Shown here in pieces: positions 10,081-19,274 of a stretch of DNA of 44,340 nt; position 1 is the first letter of the stretch, and each line of letters starts with the position of its first letter. The DNA is from Desulfobacterales bacterium. Its GTDB lineage: Bacteria > Desulfobacterota > Desulfobacteria > Desulfobacterales > Desulfobacteraceae. Below the pieces are notes generated by a model. That model did no database searches. It was not told the DNA's origin and saw only the letters and a program-made list of their open reading frames with translations. The stretch spans positions 1-44,340 of the forward strand of contig JAKSAX010000484.1 in assembly GCA_022361395.1 (NCBI GenBank), given 5' to 3'. Both the position numbers and the translations under genes were made by a program.

Positions 10081-11091
10081 ATGAAAAACGCAGATTTTTT
10101 AACCGGTATAACCACCTCCGGTACTCCCCATCTCGGCAATTATGTCGGTGCCATCCGGCCGGCGGTAGAAACCAGCAAAGACCCGGACCTGACCTCATAC
10201 TACTTCCTGGCAGACTACCATTCACTGATCAAGAACCACGATCCCAAGAAAAGAAAGCAGTCTGCACTTGAAATTGCCGCCGCATGGATTGCCCTGGGCC
10301 TTGACTATGAAAATTGCGTGTTTTACCGCCAGTCAGATATACCTGAAATTCCGGAACTTACATGGATTCTGACCTGTCTGACCGCCAAGGGGCTTATGAA
10401 CAGGGCCCATGCCTATAAGGCTGCTGTCCAGGACAATGAAGAGAACAGCCGGAAAGACCCTGACAAAGGTATCACCATGGGATTGTTCTCCTACCCGGTT
10501 CTCATGGCGGCTGATATTCTCATGTTCAACGCCAGAAAGGTTCCTGTGGGAAAGGATCAGGTCCAGCACCTGGAGATGACCCGGGATATTGCTGCCCGGT
10601 TCAATCATTTATACAAAAAACTCTTTATTCTGCCTGAGGTTGTCGTGGATGAGACTGCCGCTGTCCTTTCAGGGCTTGACGGAAGAAAAATGAGCAAGAG
10701 TTATAACAATTTCATTCCCCTGTTTGATACGGAAAAGCGTCTTAGAAAGATGATAATGAAAATCCAGACCAACTCCCTGGGCCCTGATGAACCCAAAGAT
10801 CCGGGAACCTGCACCCTGTTTTCCATTTACAAGGCCTTTGCAACGGAGCAGGAGGCAGATGCCATGGCAGACCGGTACAGGTCAGGCATTGCCTGGGGCA
10901 TTATGAAGCAGGAGCTATTTGAGTACATTAACGAAATTTTAAAGGAACCAAGGGGAAGGTATGAAGAACTGGTTAAAAACCCCGGAGATATTGAAGCCAT
11001 TCTTATGAAAGGGGCTGTAAAAGCCAGGGAATTTTCAGCACCCTTCCTGGATAAGATTAAAAAGAGTATCGGTATTCAATCACTGAGTTAG
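10081..11091 (+). CDS. trpS: Tryptophanyl-tRNA synthetase
   Basis: Class I HIGH-like motif SGTPHLGNYVGAI and KMSKS motif in GRKMSKSYNN; PVGKDQVQHLEMTRDIA. Confidence 0.96.
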   Translation: MKNADFLTGITTSGTPHLGNYVGAIRPAVETSKDPDLTSYYFLADYHSLIKNHDPKKRKQSALEIAAAWIALGLDYENCVFYRQSDIPEIPELTWILTCLTAKGLMNRAHAYKAAVQDNEENSRKDPDKGITMGLFSYPVLMAADILMFNARKVPVGKDQVQHLEMTRDIAARFNHLYKKLFILPEVVVDETAAVLSGLDGRKMSKSYNNFIPLFDTEKRLRKMIMKIQTNSLGPDEPKDPGTCTLFSIYKAFATEQEADAMADRYRSGIAWGIMKQELFEYINEILKEPRGRYEELVKNPGDIEAILMKGAVKAREFSAPFLDKIKKSIGIQSLS

Positions 11092-11775
11092 GATTTTCAC
11101 CTCTTTTTCGGTGAGATTTCGCCACCTGCCCGACTTTAAACCGCCAAGGTTGATATTGGCCATGCGGATCCGCTTGAGCATATCAACCTTGTTGCCGGTT
11201 TTTCCCACCATTTTTCTGATCTGCCGGTTCCGGCCCTGCTTCAGTATGATTTTGAAGCCGTTTTTAGCCGTGCGTTTTACCCGGGCTTTCCGGGTCCGCT
11301 TCCCTTCAATCATCATGCCGGCCGCCATCTTCTTTAAAGCTTCGTCTTTTACGGGATGAACCGTTGTGACGAGGTATTCCTTTTCATGATCATGGGACGG
11401 ATGGGACAACCTGTTGTGAAGTTCGCCGTCGTCCGTCAGAAGGACAAGTCCTATTGAATCTTTATCCAGCCTGCCCACCGGATAGATCCGTCTGCCTTTC
11501 GGCACCAGATCGAGAATGATTCTCTCATTCTCCTGGGAGCAGGTCGTCACAACCCCTTTGGGTTTGTTGACTGCAATATAGGTAAAGCCCTGGCCTGCAT
11601 CGGGAAGTTCCACCTCCCTGCTGTCAAACGTCACCTTGTCTTTAGACGGCTCTACCTGGGTTCCTAAAGCAATAATCCGTTTCCCGTTTACCCGGACCCG
11701 GCCCTCAGTTATATAGGTTTCAGCCTTACGCCGGGAGCAGACACCTGCATGGGCTAAAAATTTTTGCAACCGCAT
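11080..11775 (-). CDS. RsuA/RluB-family ribosomal pseudouridine synthase
   Basis: S4 domain MRLQKFLAHAGVCSRRKAETYITEGRVRVNG, catalytic YPVGRLDKDSIGLVLLTDDGEL, KQGRNRQIRKM; 12-nt convergent overlap with trpS. Confidence 0.93.
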   Translation of the reverse strand: MRLQKFLAHAGVCSRRKAETYITEGRVRVNGKRIIALGTQVEPSKDKVTFDSREVELPDAGQGFTYIAVNKPKGVVTTCSQENERIILDLVPKGRRIYPVGRLDKDSIGLVLLTDDGELHNRLSHPSHDHEKEYLVTTVHPVKDEALKKMAAGMMIEGKRTRKARVKRTAKNGFKIILKQGRNRQIRKMVGKTGNKVDMLKRIRMANINLGGLKSGRWRNLTEKEVKILTQ

Positions 11776-11892
11776 CTTTCATGTTTCCTGTTAAGGGGGC
11801 GCGTAAGAATTAGTTCACATTCTGTTTGCAAAATACCCAATGTTTTAAGGGTTTTTACAAACAGACTAGGTGAAGTTATATTTGCGCGATTC

Positions 11893-13074
11893 CTAAGTCC
11901 TGTAGTCTGCGTTTATTTTGACATAGTTTTCACTGAAATCACAGAACAGGAAGTGATCGGAGTATTCAGCCAGGTTTAAATCCAGGATAATATCAATTTC
12001 ATCTTTTTTCATCAGTGCCGCAGCCTTTTCTTCAGCTTCCGGCCCAAGCCACCTTCCCTGGCGCACAATGGCGACCTCCCCGAAGTAAAGATCCATTCTA
12101 TCCTGGTCAACACAAGCACCGGACCTGCCTGCCGCCGCAGTAATCCTGCCCCAGTTCGGATCCTCTCCGTAAATGGCGGTTTTAACCAGGTTTGAATGGG
12201 CAATGGCCTCGGAAGCTCTGAATGCATCTTCCCGGCTTTGCGCGCCTTTTACGGTAATACTTGCCACCTTGGTGGCGCCCTCACCGTCCTTTACCACCAT
12301 CTTGGCAAGATCGTAACAGACCTCATCCAATAGGGTCTGGAACGCGGCAAAAGACGGCTCATTGCCGACAATTGCCTCCCCTTCCCCGCTGGCCATGCAG
12401 ACCAGCGTATCATTGGTGCTGGTGTCTCCGTCCACGGTGATCCTGTTAAAGGAGCGTTCATTGGCATGGGTGAGGGCCTGTTTCAGGTCTTCTGCACCTA
12501 TGGTGATGTCTGTAAGCACATAGGCCAGCATGGTGGCCATATCCGGCCGGATCATGCCGGATCCTTTGGCAATCCCGAGGATTGAGAATTCCCTGGCCCC
12601 GCTATCCGTTTTTATCCTTCCGGTTCTCCGGACAATTTTACGGCAGGTATCTGTGGTCAGGATGGCATCGGAAAAATCTTCAAGACCTCCCTCTACCAGG
12701 GCTGCGGTGACCTGGGGGATACCGGATTCAAATTTTTCCATGGGCAGAGGCGCGCCAATAACACCGGTGGAGGAAACCATAACCAGATCCGGTGAAATAC
12801 CCAGTGCCCTGGCTGTCGTCTCAGCGGTGTTCTTAGCATCTGCCAGCCCCTGTTCCCCGGTAAAGCAGTTGGCATTGCCTGAATTGGCAAGGATAGCCTG
12901 AATGCGTCCGTCAGCAATGGTTTTCCTGCCGAGGGTTACCGGGGCGGCCACCACCTTGTTCCTGGTAAACAGCGCGGCACCAACTGCAGGCTTTTCAGCA
13001 TATATCAATCCTAAATCTTTAAGACCGTTTTTTTTGATTCCGGCGGCAATTCCGGCAAACCTGAATCCGTTCAT
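11893..13074 (-). CDS. argJ: Bifunctional ornithine acetyltransferase/N-acetylglutamate synthase ArgJ
   Basis: MNGFRFAGIAAGIKKNGLKDLGLIYAEKPAVGAALFTRNKVVAAPV, autocleavage motif KGSGMIRPDMATMLAYVLTD, NRITVDGDTSTNDT; start moved from the ORF-track 13266 to 13074. Confidence 0.95.
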   Translation of the reverse strand: MNGFRFAGIAAGIKKNGLKDLGLIYAEKPAVGAALFTRNKVVAAPVTLGRKTIADGRIQAILANSGNANCFTGEQGLADAKNTAETTARALGISPDLVMVSSTGVIGAPLPMEKFESGIPQVTAALVEGGLEDFSDAILTTDTCRKIVRRTGRIKTDSGAREFSILGIAKGSGMIRPDMATMLAYVLTDITIGAEDLKQALTHANERSFNRITVDGDTSTNDTLVCMASGEGEAIVGNEPSFAAFQTLLDEVCYDLAKMVVKDGEGATKVASITVKGAQSREDAFRASEAIAHSNLVKTAIYGEDPNWGRITAAAGRSGACVDQDRMDLYFGEVAIVRQGRWLGPEAEEKAAALMKKDEIDIILDLNLAEYSDHFLFCDFSENYVKINADYRT

Positions 13075-13253
13075 GGGATCTGAAACTCCTTTTGAATATC
13101 CGTAGCTCAAAAAAACAATCCGACATAATAAGACGGATGTTAACAGATGTAAAGTAGACAGAAGTTTATATTCCGAACCAGGGCCCTTTTCACTCCCCCT
13201 TGACACACCCTCCCAAAGATAATACTTGTATGTGCAACACAAAAGGAGAGGCC

Positions 13254-13703
13254 ATGGATGCGCCAAAGGAAAATTTTTTAGATACCTGTCTGTTTTTTAA
13301 TACCAACGCCTTTTCCAGGCATCTGCTCAAGCTTGCTGAAACCGAATTCAAGCCTTTGAAGATTTCTCCGGCCCATGCTTCCCTTCTCCTGCTCGTCTTT
13401 GAAACCCCCGGAATCAGCCCCAAGGATTTAAGCCGGCTGCTTCAGCTCAACCCTTCCACCATTACCCGGTTTATTGATGCGCTGGCCAAAAAAAAGCTGG
13501 TGCGGAGGAAAAACAAGGGAAAGGCCGCCTTTATCTACCCCACCCCGAAGGCGGAAACCGTTCGGGCGATGGTGGCAAATGCGTATAAAAACCTCTATCT
13601 GAAATATTCAGAGATACTGGGGCCTGAAACTGCCATCCTGCTCTCCCATAAAATTTCCAGGGCAAATGACCAGGTTAAGGCTGCCCTTGCTGATACCCCG
13701 TAA
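13254..13703 (+). CDS. MarR-family transcriptional regulator
   Basis: wHTH-like protein (LLLVFETPGISPKDLSRLLQLNPSTITRFIDALAKKKLVRRKNKGKAAFIYPT); AAAAGGAGAGG RBS before ATG 13254; the track start at 13200 is a TTG inside the upstream region. Confidence 0.85.
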   Translation: MDAPKENFLDTCLFFNTNAFSRHLLKLAETEFKPLKISPAHASLLLLVFETPGISPKDLSRLLQLNPSTITRFIDALAKKKLVRRKNKGKAAFIYPTPKAETVRAMVANAYKNLYLKYSEILGPETAILLSHKISRANDQVKAALADTP

Positions 13704-13724
13704 CTGCGAATAAGGGCTGGAATT

Positions 13725-14462
13725 ATGACAAATTTTAAGCTGGTCATTGAGTACGACGGTACCCGGTTCTTCGGCTGGCAGCGCCAGACGGACAAACCGA
13801 CCATCCAGGGTGAGCTGGAAACCGTTCTCAGCATTATTTTAAACCAGGAGATCAAGATCCACGGATCAGGACGTACCGATGCCGGGGTTCATGCCCGGGC
13901 CCAGGTTGCCCATTTCCACGCTGAAACCAATATCACGCCTGCGGTGTTGAAAAAAGGGGTGAACAGTTTGATGAAACATCCCATAGTTGTCCGGAAGTGT
14001 GAGAAGACGGCTGATGATTTTCATGCCCAGTACAAGGCCGTGTCAAAAGAGTACCGGTATTATATTTTGAACAGGCCTGATCCTGCTGCCGTGGGCAGGG
14101 ATTACCTCTGGCATGTATACCGGCCCCTTGATGTGGATGCCATGAACCTTTGCTGCGGTCACTTGACCGGAATCCATGATTTCAAAGCCTTTGAAAATAC
14201 AGGCAGCCCGAGGTCATCAACCATCAGGGAGGTTTATTCGGCCAATTGGACAAGGGAAGATGATGAACAGCTTGTGTTCAGGATCTCAGCTTCGGGGTTT
14301 TTAAAGAATATGGTAAGGAATCTTGTGGGAACGCTTAAAAGTGCCGGGACCGGCAAGATGAGCCCGGATGAGTTTCTAAAGGTTTTAAAGTCCGGTGACA
14401 GGACCCTGGCCGGTGCGACTGCACCGGCCAAGGGGCTGTTCTTACATCGGGTGGTTTATTAG
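13725..14462 (+). CDS. truA: tRNA pseudouridine(38-40) synthase TruA
   Basis: IEYDGTRFFGWQRQ, GSGRTDAGVHARAQVAHF, SASGFLKNMVRNLVGTL. Confidence 0.96.
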   Translation: MTNFKLVIEYDGTRFFGWQRQTDKPTIQGELETVLSIILNQEIKIHGSGRTDAGVHARAQVAHFHAETNITPAVLKKGVNSLMKHPIVVRKCEKTADDFHAQYKAVSKEYRYYILNRPDPAAVGRDYLWHVYRPLDVDAMNLCCGHLTGIHDFKAFENTGSPRSSTIREVYSANWTREDDEQLVFRISASGFLKNMVRNLVGTLKSAGTGKMSPDEFLKVLKSGDRTLAGATAPAKGLFLHRVVY

Positions 14463-14468
14463 TTTACC

Positions 14469-16262
14469 CTACTCTTCTTTGATCTTTTTCACGTGATAGT
14501 TGTAATGTGAAATAATATCACGCCTGTAAATCAATCCCAGGAATGCGCTTTTGTCATCTTCTTTCACAACGGGAAGTGCGTCGATATTCTTCTGGGTCAG
14601 TTTGTGCAGAACGGTGTTCAAATCCTCGGACGGCGTTGTGGTGATCAGGTCTGAGATCATGATGTCCTTCATTACAACCAGGTCTTCCAGGTGGCTTGTG
14701 AAAATAACCTCTCTGATATCGGTTGAGGAAAAAATACCTGAAAAATTCCCTTTACCGTTCATAACAGGGAAATAATGCTGTTTGGTGGTCTGGAAAATTT
14801 TCTTAAACTCACTGAAAGGCATATCCTCATTCACACAACGTACATCCTTGATCAGGTGGGTAAGGTTTTCCACCTTAATGGTCTGGAGGATATCCATCAT
14901 AAACTCACCGGCATGGGCCGGGGAGTCCACCCTGGCCTTGACCTGGTTTTCAAATATGGTCCATCGTTTGGCCAGAAGGTAGCACAGGGAGCAGACCAGC
15001 AGGCTTGGCAGCAGCAGATGATAGGAGTTGGTCATCTCGCTGACAAATATGATGGTGGAGATCGGGGTGTTGGATACAGCCGTGAAAAATCCTGCCATAC
15101 CGACAATTACAAAGGCACCGGGCTGGGTGACGACCGTGGGCATCAGCATGTTGAAAATTTTGCCCACAGCACCTCCCATGGCCCCGCCGATGACGACAGA
15201 GGGTCCGAACACACCGCCTGAACCGCCTGAACCGATGGAAAACGCCGTGGTGAAGATTTTACCGATGGCAAGGGCCAGCAGGGTTGCAATGGCCACCTTG
15301 TTGAAAATGGCGTCCTGGGCCATGCCGTATCCAAAGGCCAGGGTATAGGGCAGGAAGAAACCGATAATGCCGGTGAACAGTCCGCCGATAGCCGGTTTGA
15401 TATGGTTGGGCACTTTAAGTTTTTTAAATACGTCAATCATACCGTAAAATACTTTAACATAAAGTACACCGGTAAGCACCAATACCCCGGCCAGAACAAT
15501 ATAAGGCCCGAGTTCCATGGGATTCTGGAATTTGAAATCCGGTGAATCAAATAATGACCCCCAGCCAAATACCAGGCAGAAAAGGCAATAGGCAACCACA
15601 GAGGAGATACCTGCAGGGATGATAACCTCGGATTCAAAATCAGGATCCCGGTATAGGACCTCTGCCGCAAAAAGGGCGCCTGCCAGGGGGGCGCGGAAGA
15701 TACTGCCGACACCGGCCCCGATGCCGGCCGCCATCATGATCCGCCGTTCCCTCTCGGACAGGTTGAACTTTGTGGCAAGAAAAGAGCCGAATCCTGCACC
15801 GATCTGGGCAATGGGGCCCTCCCTGCCGCCGGATCCGCCTGTTGTCAGGGTGATGGTGGAGGCGATGGTTTTGATTATGGGGATTCTGCCCCGTATCAAA
15901 CCGCCCTTGTGGTGGTAGGCGTCTATGGCCGCATCTGTACCGTGCCCCTCGGCTTCCGGGGCAAAGGTATATACCAGCCAGCCGGAAACAATACCGCCCA
16001 GCGCCGGAAGTATCAGCAGCATCCACCGGTTAAACGGGGTATCGGTATTTGGCAGCAAGAGGTGCTCGCCTGCCGGGTTTCCCGGTCTGTATCCTGCCAT
16101 CATGTCCAGGAAATAGTGCATACCAAGACCGCACAGGTAATGGAACAGAACAGCACCTGAACCGGCAATAATGCCGATGAGGACAAAGTAGAACATCCAT
16201 TTGCCGGCATATTTCAGGTCCACGCGTTTGCTGTTTTTGCTTTTTGTCTTGCTTACGCTCAT
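14469..16262 (-). CDS. ClC-family chloride channel/transporter with C-terminal CBS domains
   Basis: GSGGREGPIAQIGAG, GSGGSGGVFGPSVVIGGAMGG, multiple TM segments, C-terminal CBS pair. Confidence 0.93.
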   Translation of the reverse strand: MSVSKTKSKNSKRVDLKYAGKWMFYFVLIGIIAGSGAVLFHYLCGLGMHYFLDMMAGYRPGNPAGEHLLLPNTDTPFNRWMLLILPALGGIVSGWLVYTFAPEAEGHGTDAAIDAYHHKGGLIRGRIPIIKTIASTITLTTGGSGGREGPIAQIGAGFGSFLATKFNLSERERRIMMAAGIGAGVGSIFRAPLAGALFAAEVLYRDPDFESEVIIPAGISSVVAYCLFCLVFGWGSLFDSPDFKFQNPMELGPYIVLAGVLVLTGVLYVKVFYGMIDVFKKLKVPNHIKPAIGGLFTGIIGFFLPYTLAFGYGMAQDAIFNKVAIATLLALAIGKIFTTAFSIGSGGSGGVFGPSVVIGGAMGGAVGKIFNMLMPTVVTQPGAFVIVGMAGFFTAVSNTPISTIIFVSEMTNSYHLLLPSLLVCSLCYLLAKRWTIFENQVKARVDSPAHAGEFMMDILQTIKVENLTHLIKDVRCVNEDMPFSEFKKIFQTTKQHYFPVMNGKGNFSGIFSSTDIREVIFTSHLEDLVVMKDIMISDLITTTPSEDLNTVLHKLTQKNIDALPVVKEDDKSAFLGLIYRRDIISHYNYHVKKIKEE

Positions 16263-16294
16263 TTTGGGTTCAGCCTTTTCTCAGACGTATTGTT

Positions 16295-17608
16295 TTATGC
16301 TCTTAGATCATTGATACCGCTGAGGATAATATCAAACAAAGTGGTTACATCTTTTTCTTCCAGGCAGGAGAAGGCCACCCGGAGATTTTTGTCTCCTATG
16401 GAGATCAGGCCGGTGCCGTAGTTTTCAAGGAGATGAACCCGTAATTCTTCCGCATTGACATCCTTGAGGCGGATACACATGAAATACCCTGAGTTAAAGG
16501 GGTATACGTCAAAGCCATCCGCATACTTGGGATCCTTGAGCACCTCTTTCATCTTCAGGGCACGGGCTTTAAGCAGGTCGAATTTTTCCTGCTTGAGACT
16601 GTCATAATTTTCATCTGCCATGGATTTGAGCAGAATGGTCTGGCTCAGGTGGGAGGCATTGGAAATATTACCGCGGATGCATCCGCCGGTCTTCTTTTCC
16701 AGGGCGTCGTACACCCCTTCAATATCGGTGTCTGCAGATATGCCGTAGGTAACAAAACCTGTTCTGAATCCCCATACATAATCTTCTTTGGTGGCGCCGT
16801 CCAGCTTTACGGCAAGCAGGCGCTCTGCTTTTCCTGCAATTTTGGCAAACAGGGATTCCTTTGAGGTCTCTTCCTCAAAGAAAAGGCCGAAATAGGCATC
16901 ATCACATGCTGCCACGACATTGGTGCCCCCTTGTGCAATATCAATAAGGATGGCAGCAACCCTGTCCGCCTCTGTTTTGCTCAGGGTATAGCCGCTCGGG
17001 TTGTGCGGGAAGTTGAGCACGGTGATTATTTTATCGTTCTTTTCTGCCTGCTCCCGGATCACCCGCTCGAAATCATCAATGTTGAACTGGGTGAGGCCAT
17101 CGTCATAGGCCTTGTAATGAACGATTTTGGCATGGTTTCTTACGCAGAATGTCATATTGTAGTTGCCCCACATCATGTCCGGCAGTACAATGACATCATC
17201 CTTATCAACCCACATGTCCGAAAGGACACTCACACCGTGGGTGATTCCCGAAGTTACCACCGGGAGGCTGACAGCCTGGTCCCCGAGGGAGGGGTTCTTT
17301 TTATACAGGTCTTTTTTCCACTGTTGCCGCAGGTCAGGGATACCGTAGGACGGCGCATAGGGAAGGTAGTTGTCCGGCTCAATACCGGTGATGAACCGGG
17401 TCACCGAAGAAAGGCTCAGTACTGAGGTGCCTTCCTTGGCAATACCGATGGTGGCGTTTATCTTATCCGCCTTTATCTTGGCTTCGGCACTCTGGCTTAA
17501 AATGCCCTTTGGAAAGAATAAGGCTTTTCCCATATCTGAAAGCATTTCATAAACATGGGGAGCGGCTTCCTGAATCGTGGTGTTGAGTTCCTGCGCAATT
17601 GGATTCAT
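16295..17608 (-). CDS. Class I/II PLP-dependent aminotransferase
   Basis: Fold I aminotransferase features (NFPHNPSGYTL, ACDDAYFGLFFEE, LDGATKEDYVWGFRTGF, NLRVAFSCLEEKDV). Confidence 0.88.
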   Translation of the reverse strand: MNPIAQELNTTIQEAAPHVYEMLSDMGKALFFPKGILSQSAEAKIKADKINATIGIAKEGTSVLSLSSVTRFITGIEPDNYLPYAPSYGIPDLRQQWKKDLYKKNPSLGDQAVSLPVVTSGITHGVSVLSDMWVDKDDVIVLPDMMWGNYNMTFCVRNHAKIVHYKAYDDGLTQFNIDDFERVIREQAEKNDKIITVLNFPHNPSGYTLSKTEADRVAAILIDIAQGGTNVVAACDDAYFGLFFEEETSKESLFAKIAGKAERLLAVKLDGATKEDYVWGFRTGFVTYGISADTDIEGVYDALEKKTGGCIRGNISNASHLSQTILLKSMADENYDSLKQEKFDLLKARALKMKEVLKDPKYADGFDVYPFNSGYFMCIRLKDVNAEELRVHLLENYGTGLISIGDKNLRVAFSCLEEKDVTTLFDIILSGINDLRA

Positions 17609-17638
17609 TTTTTAACTCTCTGTGTCGGAATGGTTGAT

Positions 17639-17718
17639 AAAAAAAGCACTGCAGGGCCTGAAAAAAGAAAAACCCTGCGGTTCACGCTCCCGAAAGTACC
17701 AGGCAAGGCAAACCGCAG
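17639..17718 (-). terminator. Candidate attenuator/terminator: two mutually exclusive stems followed by a T-run on the minus strand
   Basis: Minus strand: CTGCGGTT(17718-17711)/AACCGCAG(17682-17675), overlapping GCAGGG(17678-17673)/CCCTGC(17656-17651), then AGTGC and seven T's (17645-17639). Confidence 0.55.
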
Positions 17719-17748
17719 AGTTCATATAAAAAAACAGCGAATCTAAGC

Positions 17749-18018
17749 TTATCTTCTTTTGGATGCCTTGATCGGATTGATTTTCTGTTTTTTGGCAGCA
17801 ACGGTTTTAACATGGGTGGCCACGTTGCAATTGCCGTTTTTCCACTTAAGAGAGGGATCCGGTGCTGCAATACAATAAACACCTGTGGAAAAATCAGTGG
17901 TTCTCTGACATCCGTTGCATTGGTCGACGATGGGAAGGCAATGGCCTTCATTATAACTGCAGCCTTCGGCGGTCATGAATACACAATCATCGCCTTCTCT
18001 TACGGTAGTACAAATCAT
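17749..18018 (-). CDS. Small PxxKW-type cysteine-rich protein (89 aa, 8 Cys)
   Basis: MICTTVREGDDCVFMTAEGCSYNEGHCLPIVDQCNGCQRTTDFSTGVYCIAAPDPSLKWKNGNCN...; PDPSLKW motif; start reassigned to ATG 18018 within ORF 17749-18159. Confidence 0.75.
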   Translation of the reverse strand: MICTTVREGDDCVFMTAEGCSYNEGHCLPIVDQCNGCQRTTDFSTGVYCIAAPDPSLKWKNGNCNVATHVKTVAAKKQKINPIKASKRR

Positions 18019-18152
18019 AATACAAATCCTGTTTAGTTGTTTAAGTATAAAATTCAAGACACCTTTATACCGGGTGCTAAAGGTGCCGTTATTTATTTTA
18101 TTTCTTTCCCTCTGGGAATATAACCTTGAACAAATATCATACCAACCAGATC

Positions 18153-18181
18153 TTGTCAATTAATGATTTATTCCTTATAGT
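18153..18181 (+). promoter_or_regulatory. Putative sigma70 promoter for kdsD-pfkA
   Basis: TTGTCA (18153-18158), 17-bp spacer, TATAGT (18176-18181); ~110 nt upstream of kdsD ATG. Confidence 0.55.
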
Positions 18182-18290
18182 GATATGGTTTTTGGCATTT
18201 ACTTTTAAAATGCTGGGAAAAAAACCGGGGCTGATGTATATTCTTTTCATCACCCCCTGACCGGATTTAACCATAAATAACAGAGAAAAC

Positions 18291-19274
18291 ATGATTATTG
18301 AAGATGCCATAGAAGTCCTGAAAATAGAAGCCCAGAGCCTGCTTAACCTCACTGAGAAAATTGACGCCTCATTTGAAACCCTGGTTAATGATATCTGCTC
18401 ATCCTCAGGCAGGGTAATCATTTGCGGCATAGGAAAATCAGGCCTCATCGGCAGGAAAATTGCCGCCACTTTGAGCAGCACGGGAACCAACGCCATGTTT
18501 CTCCACCCCGTGGAAGCGGTTCACGGGGACCTGGGCATGGTCAGCCGGGACGATGTGGTGATAGCCATATCCAACTCCGGGGAAACCAATGAGTTGAACC
18601 TGCTTCTCCCTGTAATCAAGGAAGTGGGCTGCCGCCTGGCCGGGTTTACCGGAAAACTGAATTCAACCATGGCCGGGTTTTGTGACCTTGTGATTGATAC
18701 CGGGGTTGAAAAAGAGGCCTGCCCACTGAATATGGCCCCCACCTCTTCAACCACTGCCCAGCTGGCCATGGGCGATGCATTGGCCGTGGCCCTGATCAAT
18801 AAAAAGAATTTTCAGAAATCCGACTTTATCCGGTCCCATCCGGGCGGTGCGCTGGGCCAGCGTCTCCAGTGCCGTGTGGGAGAGTTGATGCTGGATATAA
18901 AAGCATCCCCCTGTATTGAGGCCGGTGCGACAATGGCCCAGGCAGTCCTGTGTATGGACAAGTTCCGCCTTGGGGCCGTACTGGTTCTGGACGCGGCCGG
19001 AGAGCTGGCGGGGATATTGACAGACGGGGATATCCGGCACAGCATTGCCAAAGGAGGCCTGGATTATGACAAGACCCCGGTGGATGACGTCATGACAAAA
19101 TCTCCCCGTTCACTGGATCCCGGAAGTTTTTTATACGATGCCCTGAACCTTATGGAGAAACACGAGATCACGGTATTGCCCATTGTGGGAGAGGATAATC
19201 AGCCGTCCGGTCTCCTGCATCTCCACGATATACTGGGTAAAGGAACCTTTAAATTCAACGGAGGCAGTCAATGA
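18291..19274 (+). CDS. kdsD: KpsF/GutQ-family arabinose-5-phosphate isomerase (SIS + CBS)
   Basis: SIS domain ICGIGKSGLIGRKIAATLSSTGTNAMFLHPVEAVHGDLGMVSRDDVVIAISNSGETNEL, SSTTAQLAMGDALAVAL, HPGGALGQRL; two CBS repeats. Confidence 0.93.
   Translation: MIIEDAIEVLKIEAQSLLNLTEKIDASFETLVNDICSSSGRVIICGIGKSGLIGRKIAATLSSTGTNAMFLHPVEAVHGDLGMVSRDDVVIAISNSGETNELNLLLPVIKEVGCRLAGFTGKLNSTMAGFCDLVIDTGVEKEACPLNMAPTSSTTAQLAMGDALAVALINKKNFQKSDFIRSHPGGALGQRLQCRVGELMLDIKASPCIEAGATMAQAVLCMDKFRLGAVLVLDAAGELAGILTDGDIRHSIAKGGLDYDKTPVDDVMTKSPRSLDPGSFLYDALNLMEKHEITVLPIVGEDNQPSGLLHLHDILGKGTFKFNGGSQ

Noticed and set aside
13200-13253. TTG start at 13200 for the MarR gene
   Set aside because: TTGACA at that place looks like a promoter element, and a good RBS precedes ATG 13254.
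13075-13266. N-terminal 64-aa extension of ArgJ in the ORF track
   Set aside because: ArgJ homologs begin near MNGFRFAGIAAG; the extension overlaps the divergent marR promoter region.
14775-15221. 148-aa plus-strand ORF inside the ClC gene
   Set aside because: Antisense shadow of a conserved membrane protein; His/Gly-rich composition typical of reverse-strand translation.
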